Positions 1 through 12,845 of a stretch of DNA of 64,000 nucleotides are shown here, piece after piece. Source of the DNA: Bryum argenteum (taxonomy: Eukaryota; Streptophyta; Bryopsida; Bryales; Bryaceae); NCBI GenBank assembly GCA_037043015.1, contig CM073326.1, positions 9,246,345 through 9,310,344 on the forward strand, in the 5' to 3' direction. The notes below the pieces were generated by a model, which was not told the origin of the DNA, ran no database searches, and was given only the letters and a program-made list of their open reading frames with translations. Both the position numbers and the translations under genes were made by a program. Numbering within the stretch: the stretch's first letter is position 1; every line of letters starts with the position of its first letter.

Positions 1-2490
1 TTGCATTTACTTTATCGATTGTGTCATGTAAGGTCACTTTTGACGTCTTCATTTCTGTCATTTTGTGTCATGTAATGTCACTTTAACACGAGGCCCTGTT
101 TCTATTGACATATAACTCGATAATGCAAATGTCACCCTACGTCTAAACACGTTATCCAAAACGCATTAAAACAAATGACATTTGTATTTAACAATGTTAA
201 ACAACGTCAAATTTAACGTTGGTGACGCATTCTAGAAACACATCACTCTGCGTCAATGTTAACACAATATAAGTATATAACGGATATCTAAATTCTAGTG
301 CAAAATTTTACGCAAAATCCAAGATCACGCCACGTGTCTAAATCTCAGCCATTAAGAATCTACCACATCAGCAAATTCTTCATCCATCCAAAACGACGGA
401 GGCGTCTGCACATCATAACCTACGTGGAAATTAAACATGAGAAATGTCATGTCATAGCCACCGTAGAAACTAAGTTACTTCGGAAGTTACTGACCCTAGG
501 TAACTTACCTGCCCTAAGATGACGCATTTTGACGTAGCACGTAATGTTATGTTAAACGGTTTAACACGTTTAGACGTGCAACGTCAAGCCCAAAAGACGA
601 CCGTGACGTAGTGCGCATTTTTGCGTCAACAAAATTGACCCTGTTAAACCGCGTTAAATTGCGTTAAAACGCACGTTAAACTGTGTCCCTCCAGACACTA
701 TTTTCCTCTAGTGTTGAGAATTCTAGTAGTCAGAGTAACCTTTTGATAAAGTGCATTTGCAAAAGAAGAAGCTAGCAACGGTCAGGTTAGGCTGGAAAGT
801 TGTAGCTTTTACTACAACCAACTTATGATATGATATTATGTTATACTATATAATTAATAACTCACACAAATTACAACTATCCAAAATAAAATTGAATATA
901 GGAATGATTTAAAATAAAATAAAATAAAATAAAAAAATCCTCTAAAGCTAGTATGTACAGCACGGTGACATTCAAATTGGCGCTTTGGTGATTTTAGAGA
1001 TAGTGTCTTACACTCCTGCAAACTTTGACACCCTATCGAGGGCTGCAAAATTGTTATATTCATATGATTCTTTGGGGACAACATTATCTTTATGGTGAAA
1101 ACATGTGTATCAAATTTCAAGTCGAGAAGATTTATACAAAAAAAAGTTATGCCAAATTTACCAACATGGGGCAGATGTGAGAAAAGCTTCACAGCTACCA
1201 ACTTTGACACCCTTCCATGTTGGTAGATTTGGAATATGTTTTTTTGTGTGGATCTGGAATTTTCCACACTTGTAGTCAATGTGGAGGTGGTTTCATGTCC
1301 AAAATTTCATGTTTTTTTTTTTTTTTAAATTCTTGGGAGGGTGTCAAAATGGGTAGTTGTGAAACTTCTCTCACAACTTACCCCTATGTTGGTAGATTTT
1401 GAATATCTTCTTTTGAATACATTTCCTGGCCTTGAAGATAGTGGAGATAAGTTAGTGTTTGGGATAGTGTTTCAACCCCATTTTGCACTAAGGTTGCGTT
1501 TGATGCCGTGGCTGCTTACCGTGCTCAGGTGGCGATTCCGGGTTGAACGACCTTAGTTTCTGGATTTCTCTGCTTCCCTTCCAGTGATCCGAACCAAGTG
1601 AATTATTTTCTAGTTTGACGTTTCACTTTCCGGGAGACGATCTTGTAGTCGCTGGCAAAGAGGCGTTCTTCTCTCATCAAGGTGCCTTCTGCTTGGCTCT
1701 GAAAAGCTGCTGGAATCCAGTATCACAGGTAATGCTTTAGAGGGAATACGTGTGTTGTTTGTGATAACGAGAACGGCATGATTGGAATCGCTCCCGTGAC
1801 CGACTGTTCCAGATTTTATTTACATTCATACTGAGTTGATAAATCGGTGTCCCCGGTTGACCGTGTAGGATTCACTGGACCATTCATGCTTTTGGCAATC
1901 GGTCAGTTATCCTTCTGTTGTGGAGAATGATAGAATAAAAGTGCTACATGCCTCATGGAGGATTAATCGAGCCAGGTTCTCGATGTGTGGCTGTTTCGGT
2001 ATTAGTGATGAATTACTGATCGTACCACATATACTGTGATGTAATTAGAAGGTAAGCGCCAGAGGAACATGAAGCTCTGTACAGGGACACTATTTTCATA
2101 TTAACGAGCAGATGTAGATGTCGACGCTGTTGCAATGAAAAGTCTGTGCTGACGATAAGTCTTGATATCGAAACCCGAATCAAGGCATTGTGTACAGTTA
2201 AACCTGAACTCTTAAAACTCAATTTGCTCAGTCATGCACTAACGTCAGAGAAAAAGTTGGAACGATTGCTTCACATCTTGATGACCCAAACCTTCCAAAT
2301 TCAAATCAAAGAAGTAGAATAGCGTCCACAGAAGATTCCAAAAAAAGCCGCACCCACTGCCTGGCATTAAAGATTAAGAAGAATGTCTTCATTCACGATG
2401 TAGGAAAATCATGTTCGTCATTGCCTACACACTAACATAGACGAATACGCTAAACAGTCTTTGTAACTCATTATTGTTGTTATAGCAGCA
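1..2490. other. Intergenic, repeat-rich, no gene supported
   Basis: No open frame here has recognisable protein content. The first 700 bases repeat short motifs such as GTTAAA, AACGTCAAA and TGTCATGTAA many times, which looks like old transposon sequence. An inverted repeat lies at 1141-1410 and is listed separately. From about 1500 to 2490 I see nothing beyond ordinary intergenic sequence. Confidence 0.5.
1141..1410. repeat. Imperfect inverted repeat
   Basis: The segment 1141-1212 read on the minus strand matches 1339-1410 on the plus strand: both carry GGGTGTCAAA, a shared GTGAA.CTTxTCTCACA block and ATGTTGGTA. The arms are about 70 bases with several mismatches around a T-rich spacer near 1312-1326. 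This is typical of an old foldback element. No target duplication is clear. Confidence 0.5.
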
Positions 2491-2497
2491 GTGATGC

Positions 2498-3617
2498 TCA
2501 AGCCTTGTGGTAGTTTTGCCTGGAGATGGGGTTCATGACCACTGGACCTGCGGCCTCGCGTGGCCACGCATCCAGCCTCCTGTTCGTCTCCTTCTCCCAC
2601 TCGCTGCCCTGAATCGTGTGAGGCACCGTTCCTGCCACGCAAAACGCTTCCATTTCAAAAGGGAGACAAGAAAGAACAAAAAACTCCAAGCCTTCACACT
2701 AGTATAAGGTTGGCTTATTATTGATGCTTATGCCGACAAGTCATCCCACCGATGAAGACCTGTTCTTAATGTATACTCTCCAGATGGCATGACACCATTG
2801 AAGAAGGACTAACAACCCCTTCCAGAGCGAATACTACTTGAGTTCTAACAAACAACTCTAAGCCTGATATCGAGACTTCGAAATAGTACGAGTTCGACTT
2901 CTCGTTATGTTTCACAAGTCGTACCCTGATGAAAGCTTTACTTAATATTGTTTGAGAAAGACTACTAAAATTGAATACTATTGTAGATCTTACAAAGTCA
3001 CTACTGTTTAACATTTATCATGTCCCACGAAGGGTAAAGGGAAGACACATGTGCAAATATCGTGTGGCAGCATTGTAATCTCGCCAAATTTTTCATTGCG
3101 GTACCAGATGCAAAGAGAAAGCTACGAAACCCTAAGTATACAAGTGGCGTTGACCGGAAAGTCGACAAAATCAATTCTTCGTTACGTGCCGATACTGGAG
3201 AAAAGCAAACAAAGAAGAAATGTGGGCTACGATAGTAGGGAGACAAAGTAGTAAAGAAAAATCCTCGCTACCCGACTCACTCTCATTCACAAAATCTTCC
3301 TTACGTGCCAAATCAAGATGCTCCAAGAAACAAAAATGAATATCGAGACCTAAAATCTTTGTTGCTTGCCAAATCAAGATGCTCCGAGTAACGGATATAA
3401 AATCGCGACCTAGAACCCGCTCAACATTTCGACTGAGCCCGATTTGACCTAAATCGGCACAATGCGGGGATTGCAGAAGAAAAGGAGAGAGGGCGGAGAA
3501 GGGCACGGTACCTCCGAAGATCTTGCGGTTCCTGGCGAGGTCCCAGAAGGCGTAAGAGACGACGCAGGTGCCGGCGAAGAAGGGCAAGATGACCTTGGTC
3601 ATCGATACCATCCCCAT
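2498..3617 (-). CDS. Small conserved single-pass membrane protein, two exons
   Basis: Exon 1 is 3617 down to 3512 and exon 2 is 2631 down to 2498 (stop TGA); the intron is GT-AG and splits a Gly codon in phase 1. The joined frame gives about 79 aa. The N-terminal third is hydrophobic (VILPFFAGTCVVSYAFWDLA) and is followed by RNRKIFGGTVP. The C-terminal half is soluble and charged, with an EW..E motif, AWPRE and the ending VVMNPISRQNYHKA. I recall a similar ending in short uncharacterised plant proteins, but I cannot name a family. A longer start at 3740 would add 41 residues; I prefer the Met at 3617 because it places the membrane segment near the N terminus. Function unknown; an organelle inner-membrane location is only a guess. 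Confidence 0.65.
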
Positions 3618-3740
3618 TGCGACAGGCCCGATGAGCTTTCGAGGGAGCTTGAGGTTCTTGAGAGTGATGGTGACAACGAAGACGATTGCGGAATGGAGCC
3701 GAATGCGTGAAAGGCGAGAAAGAAGAAGAAGGTGCTCCAC

Positions 3741-4504
3741 TCAGTTGCAACAAACTGCTCGCCGGAGCGGAGCACTTTGATCAGTCCTGTTCATCCGTTG
3801 ACGGAGCCTTTCGTTCATCTGGTGACGGAGTCGTTCGTTTAAGATTCGACGGAGGCGTTCGTTCAACTAACTGCGTTTCCTATAACCGTAGCCCCAGCCC
3901 TTATGGTGGACGGCATCGATTTATAAATACCTGTACCCGTGACCGTATATTCACATTTTTCACATACATTTTATCTTGATATCTTTCCAAATTAAAAATA
4001 GATTAAAAAATATGCTCTTCATGAGAACCATAACTTCAAAAAAAACGTTTCAAGGGTTCATGATGCAATACTGTGTCCACCGTATCAGGGGTTAGTAATC
4101 CTGTATCATCAAAGGTAGGTCAAACGGACACTATATTCACACCAACCCAAATGAGTCTTTTATAATGCGATTTGCACACATTATAATTCGGCATCATACG
4201 GTATCTTGATACAGCTTCCAAAATTCTTCTGTACATGCCACTGTGAGTATTATGGGGAACGGCGTTGTGGGGAACGACGTTATCATCCATGATTCACCAC
4301 GTACCATTCATCCAATCGACGCACAGAACCATCTCATCCTCGAGGGGTGGCAATCAGCAGGAAGAACGACCAAGAGTAACGGTTGTCGCAAATCCTCTTG
4401 GAACGTACTCAATTTGCGACAAGAATCATTCGCAAGAATTTCTTTCGAGTAAGTGCAAGTTCGGATTTGAGCTCGAGCTTATCGAATTTGAGCTGAATTT
4501 CAGA
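3741..4504. other. Intergenic between divergent genes, with a dispersed repeat
   Basis: This interval separates the minus-strand small membrane protein from the plus-strand YGGT gene and should hold both promoters. It carries one copy of the dispersed repeat at 4066-4165. TATA-like stretches occur near 3920 (TTTATAAATA), but their use cannot be shown. Confidence 0.4.
4066..4165 (+). repeat. Dispersed repeat R1, copy 1
   Basis: The block shares GTGTCCACC, GGGGTTAGTA, TATCATCAA.GGTAGGTC and ACACTATATTCAC.CCAACCC, in the same order, with the inverted arms at 13.5-14.4 kb. It is probably one terminus of a mobile element whose other parts are not here. Confidence 0.55.
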
Positions 4505-5987
4505 ATGCAAGCCTTGCTGTCTGCGAGCAGGTCTCCGGCAGGATTGTTGCCGCCGTGCGTCGGTGGAGTCACCCATTTCGCCCGAGGTGGAGTTTCGAGG
4601 TTGGTTGTCAATGGGCGGACGACAGGGAAGAAGACCCTCGTGACGATGGCCGCAGAGTCGCAGACCGAGGAGCTCAATCCGGAACGGCCCGCGCTCCTCT
4701 CCAAAGGCAGGGTAACTGCAGCATTGAATTGCTCCCTGCACCCTGTCCTTCACTCCCTCTTGCTCAATCTCTCGAATCTCCCTGTGCACTAGCTCACTAG
4801 CCCTGTTTGCCGTCATCGCGACAGCAATTTGAGTTTCTCGCTCATTCAAAAGCTATAGATCTGTTTAGGTTATCAAGAATCCTCTTAATTATTATAAACA
4901 ACATTTCGTGCCAAGCTCATATTCTTGTTCTCGTAAGTAGGCTTGTAATAGAGTTGATTCATCACTCCTTTTGCCGTTGTCCACTTCTTCAATCCATTGT
5001 CTAAGCTAAAAAGGGCAATGACTATGGTTCAATTCTTGGAGGTTACAATGGCTTTCACGCTTTCATTTGCTTTGCTTATTCTGTGGTGATTTCGCAGTTA
5101 CAATACTTCGAATGTCAGGTGCTGAATATGATTTTGGATAGAGGATTCAATGCTTGGTCGTGGAGGTTACGTTGCAATGGTCTGAAGTGGCAATGGTGTT
5201 GAGCAGGTTGAGGATGCAAGTGAGGAGAGGCAATTAGACATGCGGTTGGCCACGGTATGTTCAGTTACAGTGACCTCATCTCATTTGAGATGTATTCTTG
5301 TCAGGATGTTACATGTGCACTTTGAATCTCAAGTCAAATCCAAATCCTACCATGGGAATGACATTCTTAGTATAGTGTTCACCCTGGGAGGAGTGATATA
5401 GTCTATCATCATTGTCGTTGTGTGTGCTTTGGGTATAAACATCCAGGATGAGTCAAATGAATACTCGCTTCAGGTGTCTCAAGAAGATACCTGGTTATGA
5501 GCTAGAGGATTTGTGGAGTTTATGGTGCTGATGGGTTTGCAATGGTGGTGAGCAGGATGCAAGTGAGGAGAGGCAATGGGAGGGGCTGGCAATAGCCATG
5601 GCGATAGCAACTCCAGCGCTACTCCTGATGTTACCACAGGAAGCGTCAGCAATGGAGGAGGTACTGCAGCTGGCAGCAGCGGAGCTGGACCCAAGCACAG
5701 CGAAGATAGCCATCAACATCTTAGGGCCGCTGTTCGCAGCATTCAATCTCCTCTTCATCGTGCGCATCGTCATGTCGTGGTACCCGCAGTTGCCCGTGGG
5801 CAAGTTCCCATTCTCCCTGGCATACGCGCCCACGGAGCCCGTGCTCGGCCCCACGCGGCGCCTCATCCCGCCCGTGGGCGGCGTGGATGTGGCGCCCGTC
5901 ATCTGGGTGGCGCTCATGAGCTTCCTCAATGAGATCCTGCTGGGGCAGCAAGGCCTCCTCGTGCTCCTCTCGCAGCAGCAACCTTGA
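4505..5987 (+). CDS. YGGT/YlmG-family chloroplast membrane protein
   Basis: Exon 1 is 4505-4711 (69 codons) and the last exon is 5556-5987; both junctions are phase 0 with GT-AG borders, giving about 212 aa. Exon 1 is rich in Ser, Arg and Gly with few acids at its start (MQALLSASRSPAGLLPP), like a chloroplast transit peptide. The last exon has a hydrophobic segment (ALLLMLPQEASA) and then a YGGT-type domain: a first membrane segment before VRIVMSWYPQLPVGKFP, the signature EPVLGPTRRLIPPVGGVD, and a second hydrophobic segment. Plant YlmG proteins of this family act in plastid nucleoid or thylakoid membrane organisation and possibly in cofactor assembly; here that is inference from family. A duplicated mini-exon-like sequence lies in the intron at 5207-5254. 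Confidence 0.8.
5207..5254 (+). other. Possible in-phase mini-exon duplicating the YGGT exon 2 start
   Basis: Within the intron of the YGGT gene, GCAATGG.GxTGAGCAG followed by GATGCAAGTGAGGAGAGGCA is repeated, matching the acceptor and first codons of the exon at 5556. The copy is open, is 48 nt (16 codons) long, has AG before it and GTATGT after it, and would insert in phase 0. It may be a real alternative exon or an inert duplication. Confidence 0.4.
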
Positions 5988-7147
5988 TCCACCTCTCCCC
6001 CAACAGATTGATCGTTGGAAAAAAGCGATCGATCGATAGAGGAAAGCTTCCATTGTGAGATCGTGCAGGTCTGTGAGTGTTGCGAGATGTACATTCCTTT
6101 GAAGAGATCTTTGGATTCAAGAGACTAGCTTGTTTGTGTACACTGAATTTATGTTTAAATTCACCGGATCTTATTCTGTTGTGTCTACCATGTCTCACTC
6201 TTATGTCGTTTTTCCTTTTTCCTTGTATAAAAGATTGCTATGACAAGTGCAGAGTTATTTAAACCATGTTGAGATGAAATTGGAGGGTGTTTGGTGATGC
6301 ATGCTTGAAGAGTCGAAGAACAAGTGGGGATGCTTCAGAGGTACAAGTTTACTGTGTTTCTTATATTTTATACATCATCAATCTACAATTTATGAGTTTG
6401 TCGATCAAAAGTGTTTAAAAATTACAATGTGCAGTGAATAGTTGGCCAATCAACGATAAGAACTCTGGAGACCAGCGGGATATTAGCAAAATTTTGGTCT
6501 AACCAAGGCCATGTCAATGTTTGAGGAGGTTTGAAGAGTGCTCAGTAAAGCCCACCCTTCTAATAAACCAAATCCTTTGTGGCTTTTAACAAACTAATTT
6601 GCAACAGTAGTTACTTCTTTACTCTATATTGTAGTCTCTACCGGTTCCCCTTGTCCGGTGGCCATCGGGATATTAGCATTACGAACAGACACTTCATTCA
6701 CGCCGGCCCCTTGGAAAGGACCGGAGTTTCTATCTATCTAGTCTCTACCGGATTTCGGCAATAAATGATTAATTATTTCAAAAAAATAATAAAAATAAAA
6801 ATAAATAAATCGGCCAATAAAAACAAAATCTTTCAAAATTACATGTAATTAAATTTTTATCATTTAAATATATATATATATACATATATAATTTTTTAAT
6901 TCCATATTTTGAAATTTTGAAGTATAAACCCAAATAATTATAAAGTCTAAGAACACGGTGATGAAATTTATATGTGAATATTAATAATTAATTTGTTTTG
7001 ACAAAAGCAAAATCTGGTAGAGGCTACGGCTTTGCAAACCAAATTGTTAATATAGCAAATAATAGTGTACTCAAAATTATTAAAACTGTCAGCGTTCAAG
7101 TATTTAACATATAGGTGTTTAGGGATTAAAAATATGTTGAATCTATC
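5988..7147. other. 3' flank of YGGT gene and AT-rich intergenic DNA
   Basis: The first few hundred bases are likely the 3' UTR. A diverged piece resembling repeat R1 lies near 6630-6720 (GTCTCTACC, ATTCACGCC). From 6770 to 7000 the sequence is very AT-rich with a TA run near 6870. No gene is supported. Confidence 0.45.
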
Positions 7148-7151
7148 TTAA

Positions 7152-8125
7152 CCCTTAAACGCCCACGATGTCGAAAAACGACATTGTGGATGTACATCCA
7201 GAAACTTTGAAGAGCCATATTTTCTTCATCCGAGGTCCGTTTTGGATGAAATCACTTGGGTTAGGTTCCAAATCAAGTCTAGTTTGTGTTGTAAAATTTG
7301 CAAGCCCATACAATAAAGTATAAATTAATGGAATGCACTTTAGTGAAGACAGCTCTTGTTTTTGGGTTTCCAAGCATGGGGCATGTATTACCATTGCAAG
7401 CCAATTATGTGAAATTAAAAATAGTTTTTCATGATTATTTTTTTCATGGTCATGATCTTAAGGTGATTCTCGACAAATTTTTAGTGAGAAGTTTTTTGAT
7501 CCAAATGATTTTGCTACTGGATTTGCAATGATGTTTTGTCAACAGAAAAAGTGAGAAAATGGATGATATTTGAGGAGCTATATCTCCCTCATCCACCGTT
7601 GGATTTCAACTTAATTTTTTGGGATGGCCTCCAATTAGAGTCTAGTCTAAGTGGTAGAAAACTTAACAAGATCGAAGATGTTTTGAAGATAAGGCATGAA
7701 ATTGAATGCAAAGGGTCTAGTTTTGGACTATATTTCCTTTGTAAAATGTTCAGTAGTTTTTACCATTGCATGGCTTTTATTTGAGCCAAGAAATTTTTTT
7801 GATGAATTTTTGTTGGGTAAAGGACTTATTGAGATGAAGGTGAACATCTTTCTAGTTGGTGATTTTTTCATTGCAATAGGTATATTGGTAGCATTTCCAC
7901 CTCAAAGTGAAAATGATGAAATTTTGCAGTTTGTTTCTGATATTAATATGTTATGATCTCCCGATCTATAAGGCCTCATGACTCAAATTTTGGTCCACAT
8001 GATCTTCGATAAGTCTATTACAAGTTTGTAAGGTTGAAATCTTAATAGCTTCTCTTGATTTTCATCTATGATGATTTCTATGGAAATGTGCTTTTCTGCT
8101 AAAAATAGGCTCGGGCGTTTAGGGG
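7152..8125. mobile_element. TTAA-site element A, 974 bp, TIR CCCTTAAACGCCC
   Basis: The ends are CCCTTAAACGCCC at 7152 and GGGCGTTTAGGGG at 8113-8125, which are inverted repeats of 13 bases with one mismatch. TTAA stands directly outside both ends (7148-7151 and 8126-8129). The interior is AT-rich with only short open frames and no transposase I can recognise, so it looks non-autonomous. TTAA duplication is the hallmark of piggyBac-type elements; a TA duplication within TTAA is the alternative reading. Confidence 0.75.
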
Positions 8126-8129
8126 TTAA

Positions 8130-11100
8130 CTCATAAAGGTCTGAGCATGTGGATGTGGCATTCATATTGGGATTTTTTTGCGTATTTGCATGTCTTCCGG
8201 TCTATACCTTGGAGTTTACCTTGAAAGGAACTTTGTATTTAAACAAATGACCTTATATTGATACATTACTCGCCTCATTCGGTCACATACCTTGTGATCT
8301 GGAAGGACTTTAGTGTGAAATTAGATACGCGTATAGAAATACATATGAGAAGCCAAACCTGAATTGCAATCAATTGGCTCAAAGATTTGTTGTGCATTTT
8401 TTTGAGGCACGCACATGACATATACACTTTTGAACAGTGTTGGGATTGAATTGTGGTGTCACTGACATCTACCTAGAAATATCAAGATCCTCTAGCTAAT
8501 ATAAACTCATTGTCTTGTGATTTATTTTGTGCAATCTTACCAAAATCGTACAATTGATCACTCCCTAAAAAAATTCTCTAGACATGGTGCACATTAATTG
8601 TCACATTCAAATGGTTGGATTTTTGAAACATGCCTTAAATAATCCAGCTAAATTTGAAGAAAAGAACGTATACTAGTATACAATCACTGATTCAAACCTC
8701 TTATAGAATGTTCAAGGCTGAATTTAAGCAAAAACCGTTCCAATGTATTCATAGGTTTCCTAACCTGTTGTATGGGGGTTCCCTTTCCTTGGTAGCATCA
8801 TGTAATGTACAGTTAATTCTAGAACAACAACTGAATATAAATGCCTTGTGATTTTACGGCTATATTAACACCATTGAAAAATAAACAAAGGTTGATGAAC
8901 GTCACCTTGCCACTATTGAACCCCAAACCTTAATTGCTGGAGTCTTACGTTAACAACCTCCTCTTCTCTCATCTTTAGTCTCTCACCCTATCCAAATAGG
9001 TATGAACACACATAGCCGTATTTCAATATACCTTACCCTAGATAGCAAAAGTGAGGCATTTAACATAACCTTATCCAAACGAGAACCGTACCACCATAGC
9101 ATGTTAAGTCATAAATAATTCTATCTTTAAAAAACAAAAATTTCTAGAAATCACAAGTCGCGAGGAACAAAAAGTTGGAAATTATATTATTTCCAAAAAC
9201 CACTTTATTGTGAGGAAAGGGTATCTAAAAGTTCGGAAATTATATCCAAAAAAAAAAATTAACTAATTTCAAAAAATCTATTTTTGGCAGACGAACCTTA
9301 TTTTTTCAAAAAAAAAACAAAAAAAAAATTGTTTGTTGAGGGCCGAACATGCTATGGTGGTACGGTTTGATCACTAATAAAAAAATGACAGAAAAGTGAT
9401 GTACGTAGTGACTTGTCTCAAAAAACATCCATAATAACTTGTCCCTAGTGACAAAAGAGCACATGTTTAAAGTGTGCTTCTTGCGACATTAAAATAAATT
9501 GTTATATTTCTCACTTTTACTTGAATTTTTTGCTAGTCTAGTAGGCTATGATATAGCTTATCACACCGTTTAAAATCTAGAAATAAGTGACAAAATTAAT
9601 AATTTACTTTGATTTTTTTAGAAGCACTGTAAAACAAACTCTCTTGCGTCACTAGGGATGTCACTTTTTGTGCAATAGTAAATACAACCATCCAAATATG
9701 TGTGAAGACATCAATAAATAGGTTAAATTTGAAGGAAAGGAAAAAAAAAGAAAAAAAAAACACTCCATCCATATACTTAGGCTTTGAACACATAAATAAG
9801 TAGGTCATTAAACATTGCCAAAAATTAATAAAACTACATATGAAATAGTTGGCAGGGCAAGGGTCCAAAAGATTCCCAAGAGCAACTTCAAGATTATATT
9901 CAACCTCTTTGTAAACTCTATGGAAAAAAACTATGTTTTTGAAATCAATTTCACCTATGATGTGAATATTACATACACACATTTTAGGACTCCAAATAGC
10001 AAACTTAATTGTGCAAACTCCAAGTGACTCTAAGACTAACACAATTGATTAGTTGAAAATAACATTGAATATACTTAAATAAAATAAAATGAAAAAGTAC
10101 TAGAAAATAAAAATAAAAAAACAAAGTTCGAGAAGCGTCGTCACTGCCGCCGTTGAACCCTAAACCCTAATCACCAGAACCCTACATTAGCAGCCCTCTC
10201 CGTCATCTTCTTCATTCACATCTAGTCCTCCCCACCTCTCCTCCATAGCTCATTTGTCGCTTAGGTTTCATGTATGCTTTACTTTCTTTGGGCAGCATTG
10301 CTGAGTGCACCACACCGGCTCACTCCTGTGTGTCGGATATGGTGTCCTCCTCCTTCCCTGTTGCCCACACGAACTTAGTCTCTACCCCAACTCCGCACTT
10401 CTATGCGGCCTACTCGGGCCCTGGGACTCGACACCCCAGAGGAGACTTACATACTTTGCACGTAGCGGCAAGTGATGAAACACTTTCGAATGGGTAATTT
10501 GCGCCTGATTTCTGTGATGCGAAACACCTTGGAGAACTGATGCCCACTAGGGTTTTGAGTCTATTCTGCCAACCTGCCACGAAGGGGGTAGCATCTGCTG
10601 TGACCTCACATTCGACCAGGGTTAGGCAGAGATTGCTTTTCGTTTCTCGATAGGAAGCCACGTGCATGTACAGTTGCATAGTGGTGCCATTTAGGGCGAT
10701 TATATTCTTTTCTCTTACCCAAGGACGACAATCTCCCAAGATAGGAAGTGCCGTATGACATCCAAAGCCAATGCTCTGTATCTAACCCTAACCCTTATCT
10801 CTGTATTGGGGGTCTTCCTCGAAGGCTTGGTATTGGGTTTGTTGTTAGATTTGTGCATTGGTGAATGATTTGACACGGGTTTCGGAGGGTTTTTTATTAT
10901 CTTTGTGAGGCGCACCTTTACCAATACCAAGAGTAATTACCGTACTTTATGGTTTAATGGCGGTTGCGCGAAATTCTAAACCGTGGTTATACTGGATTAT
11001 TGGGTTCTTGTTGGTCTCTTTAAAGCCGGGAAACCCACGGGAAATTCAGATTAACGTTCTTACACACATTGTCGGTCTTGGTCCTTGAAGGCCACTACTT

Positions 11101-12845
11101 CATAGTAATCTTCGTTACAGAGGTGGTTGAATCAGTCTGTAATATGAAATCGCTCATCGAAAAGTTCGACCTAAATCATCTGCTGGAATGCAGTTGAAGA
11201 GCTTACTTGGAGAAGTCTCAGCGCAAGCCCTGTCCAGAGTCTGACACCAGAGGCTTGTGATTTGTTACGTAACACGAATCCGTATGGGCCGAACATCCTC
11301 ACCCCGACACGAAAGTTTGTCCTCGGCATCATTCAGTTTCTCCGAACGAACACAGCCACATCGCAGGAAAGAAATTTATCTTAGTATCGTAGCTATATTG
11401 TATTAGAATCAGAAGCGTAGCTGAGACTCTGCATAACGTGGAAAGAACATGCCAAACACTCATCAGATTTGCATACTATCGGCGACCTCGTCGAGCTTCT
11501 ACAATGAAACTATAATTTCACAGGAGTGCATCATCTCTTCGACCTCTTAGAATTTTTACGTATCCGTGGGTAACGCAATCCAGCAGACGGTGAATAAACG
11601 CAATCTAGGTTGGTGAAGAATGTATGCGTTAGAAGGTTTGTGAAGTCTTCCCCAACAGAACAAGTCAATGACAGCATTGTCATGTTGGTGAGCATTACCA
11701 TGTTGGTGACCGGAGAACAGATTGTTTGTTCAACCTATCCTTGGATGTCTGGAGGAAGGTCATCACACCAACATGTTTGTTCAACCTATCCTTGGATGTC
11801 TGGAGGAAGGTCATCACACCAACAACAAGACTATTGACCTCTATTGAGGTGAACACTACGCTAGTTCCTCCAGAACCACTACACTACAAAAGTACCCGAC
11901 ATGGTATCCCCCAAAGGGCTTTGCGGTACCTGTAAAACAAGGTCCAGGAACCTCTCAACATAGTTGGGTGGAGGAAGATGGTGAAGTCCATGCCAGCATG
12001 GGGAGAAGAACCTATGATCTCCTCATTGGGGGCCACGTGAGCTAACACTACGTGAAAGCTTATTGTGCCTATATTTTACTATTCCTTCCACTCGGATCAT
12101 ATATTTACCAAAAAACTTACATTTTTACATTGGATCATATATTTATCAAAACATTATATTTTTAGATTGGATCATATATCTATAAAAAAGACTGACCACT
12201 TCACTTCCATTTCAGACTTATAATTTCAAACGACCACCTCAAGTGTAAGAATGAACACCTATTTTCATGCATTCAAGGAATTCATTATTATTACTTCCAG
12301 AGATACAGTGGTAGAATGAGTGGCTTACTATTTTCAGCGATTAGCAAATACGAAGACAAAGTCTCCCTATTTTTACGACACTTCTAATCACTTAGAATAA
12401 TAACTACAATTTTAGAAGTGACCAATCTAGTTTAACCTATAATTGGACACCATAGTGTATGTACACATTGGGTACATTGAGGGTCATCAAATCTTCATCC
12501 AAGCAAGATTCTGACATACATTCTTACGGTGTGCCTGCCTGCCTTTAGGTGCTCATACATCCATCCCGCCAACACATTCATCCCACTAACTTGTCACTCT
12601 TGGACAAATTTGAAAAACAGTCTCACTCTGACTTTTAGAAAAGTACAGAGAGTTTCTAATTATCTCACTATGTATATTTTTAGAATGCTCCCGCTTTTAC
12701 AGGAAATTATATAAGCCTATGATATATTAAGTAAATCACATACTAATATTAAACTTATTTTCACACGTGCTCATTAGAAAATTGTCATTTCTTTTAATTT
12801 ATTTCTACACGTTTTTCCAATAACTATATATTTTCAATTGCAATT
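8130..12845. other. Gene-poor intergenic region
   Basis: This 4.7 kb stretch has no gene I can support. A segment at about 8930-9010 (TTGAACCCCAAACCTTAAT onward) is repeated in diverged form at 10145-10240, where it contains the telomere-like CCCTAAACCCTAA. A 51-bp tandem duplication lies at 11723-11824. A degenerate tandem repeat built on GGATCATATAT lies at about 12086-12190. Confidence 0.5.
11723..11824. repeat. 51-bp perfect tandem duplication
   Basis: The 51-base unit starting TGTTTGTTCAACCTATCC and ending ATCACACCAACA occurs twice with no mismatch that I can see. The unit length is a multiple of three, but I see no coding function. Confidence 0.85.

Noticed and set aside
7298-7956. Open frames inside TTAA element A as a possible piggyBac transposase
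   Set aside because: They are short, lie in different frames, have low-complexity hydrophobic content and show no DDE-type motifs, so they give no support for a transposase.
10270-10497. 75-aa open frame after a CCCTAAACCCTAA motif
   Set aside because: No domain, no splice partners and no conserved look; the surrounding segment is a diverged repeat of 8930-9010.
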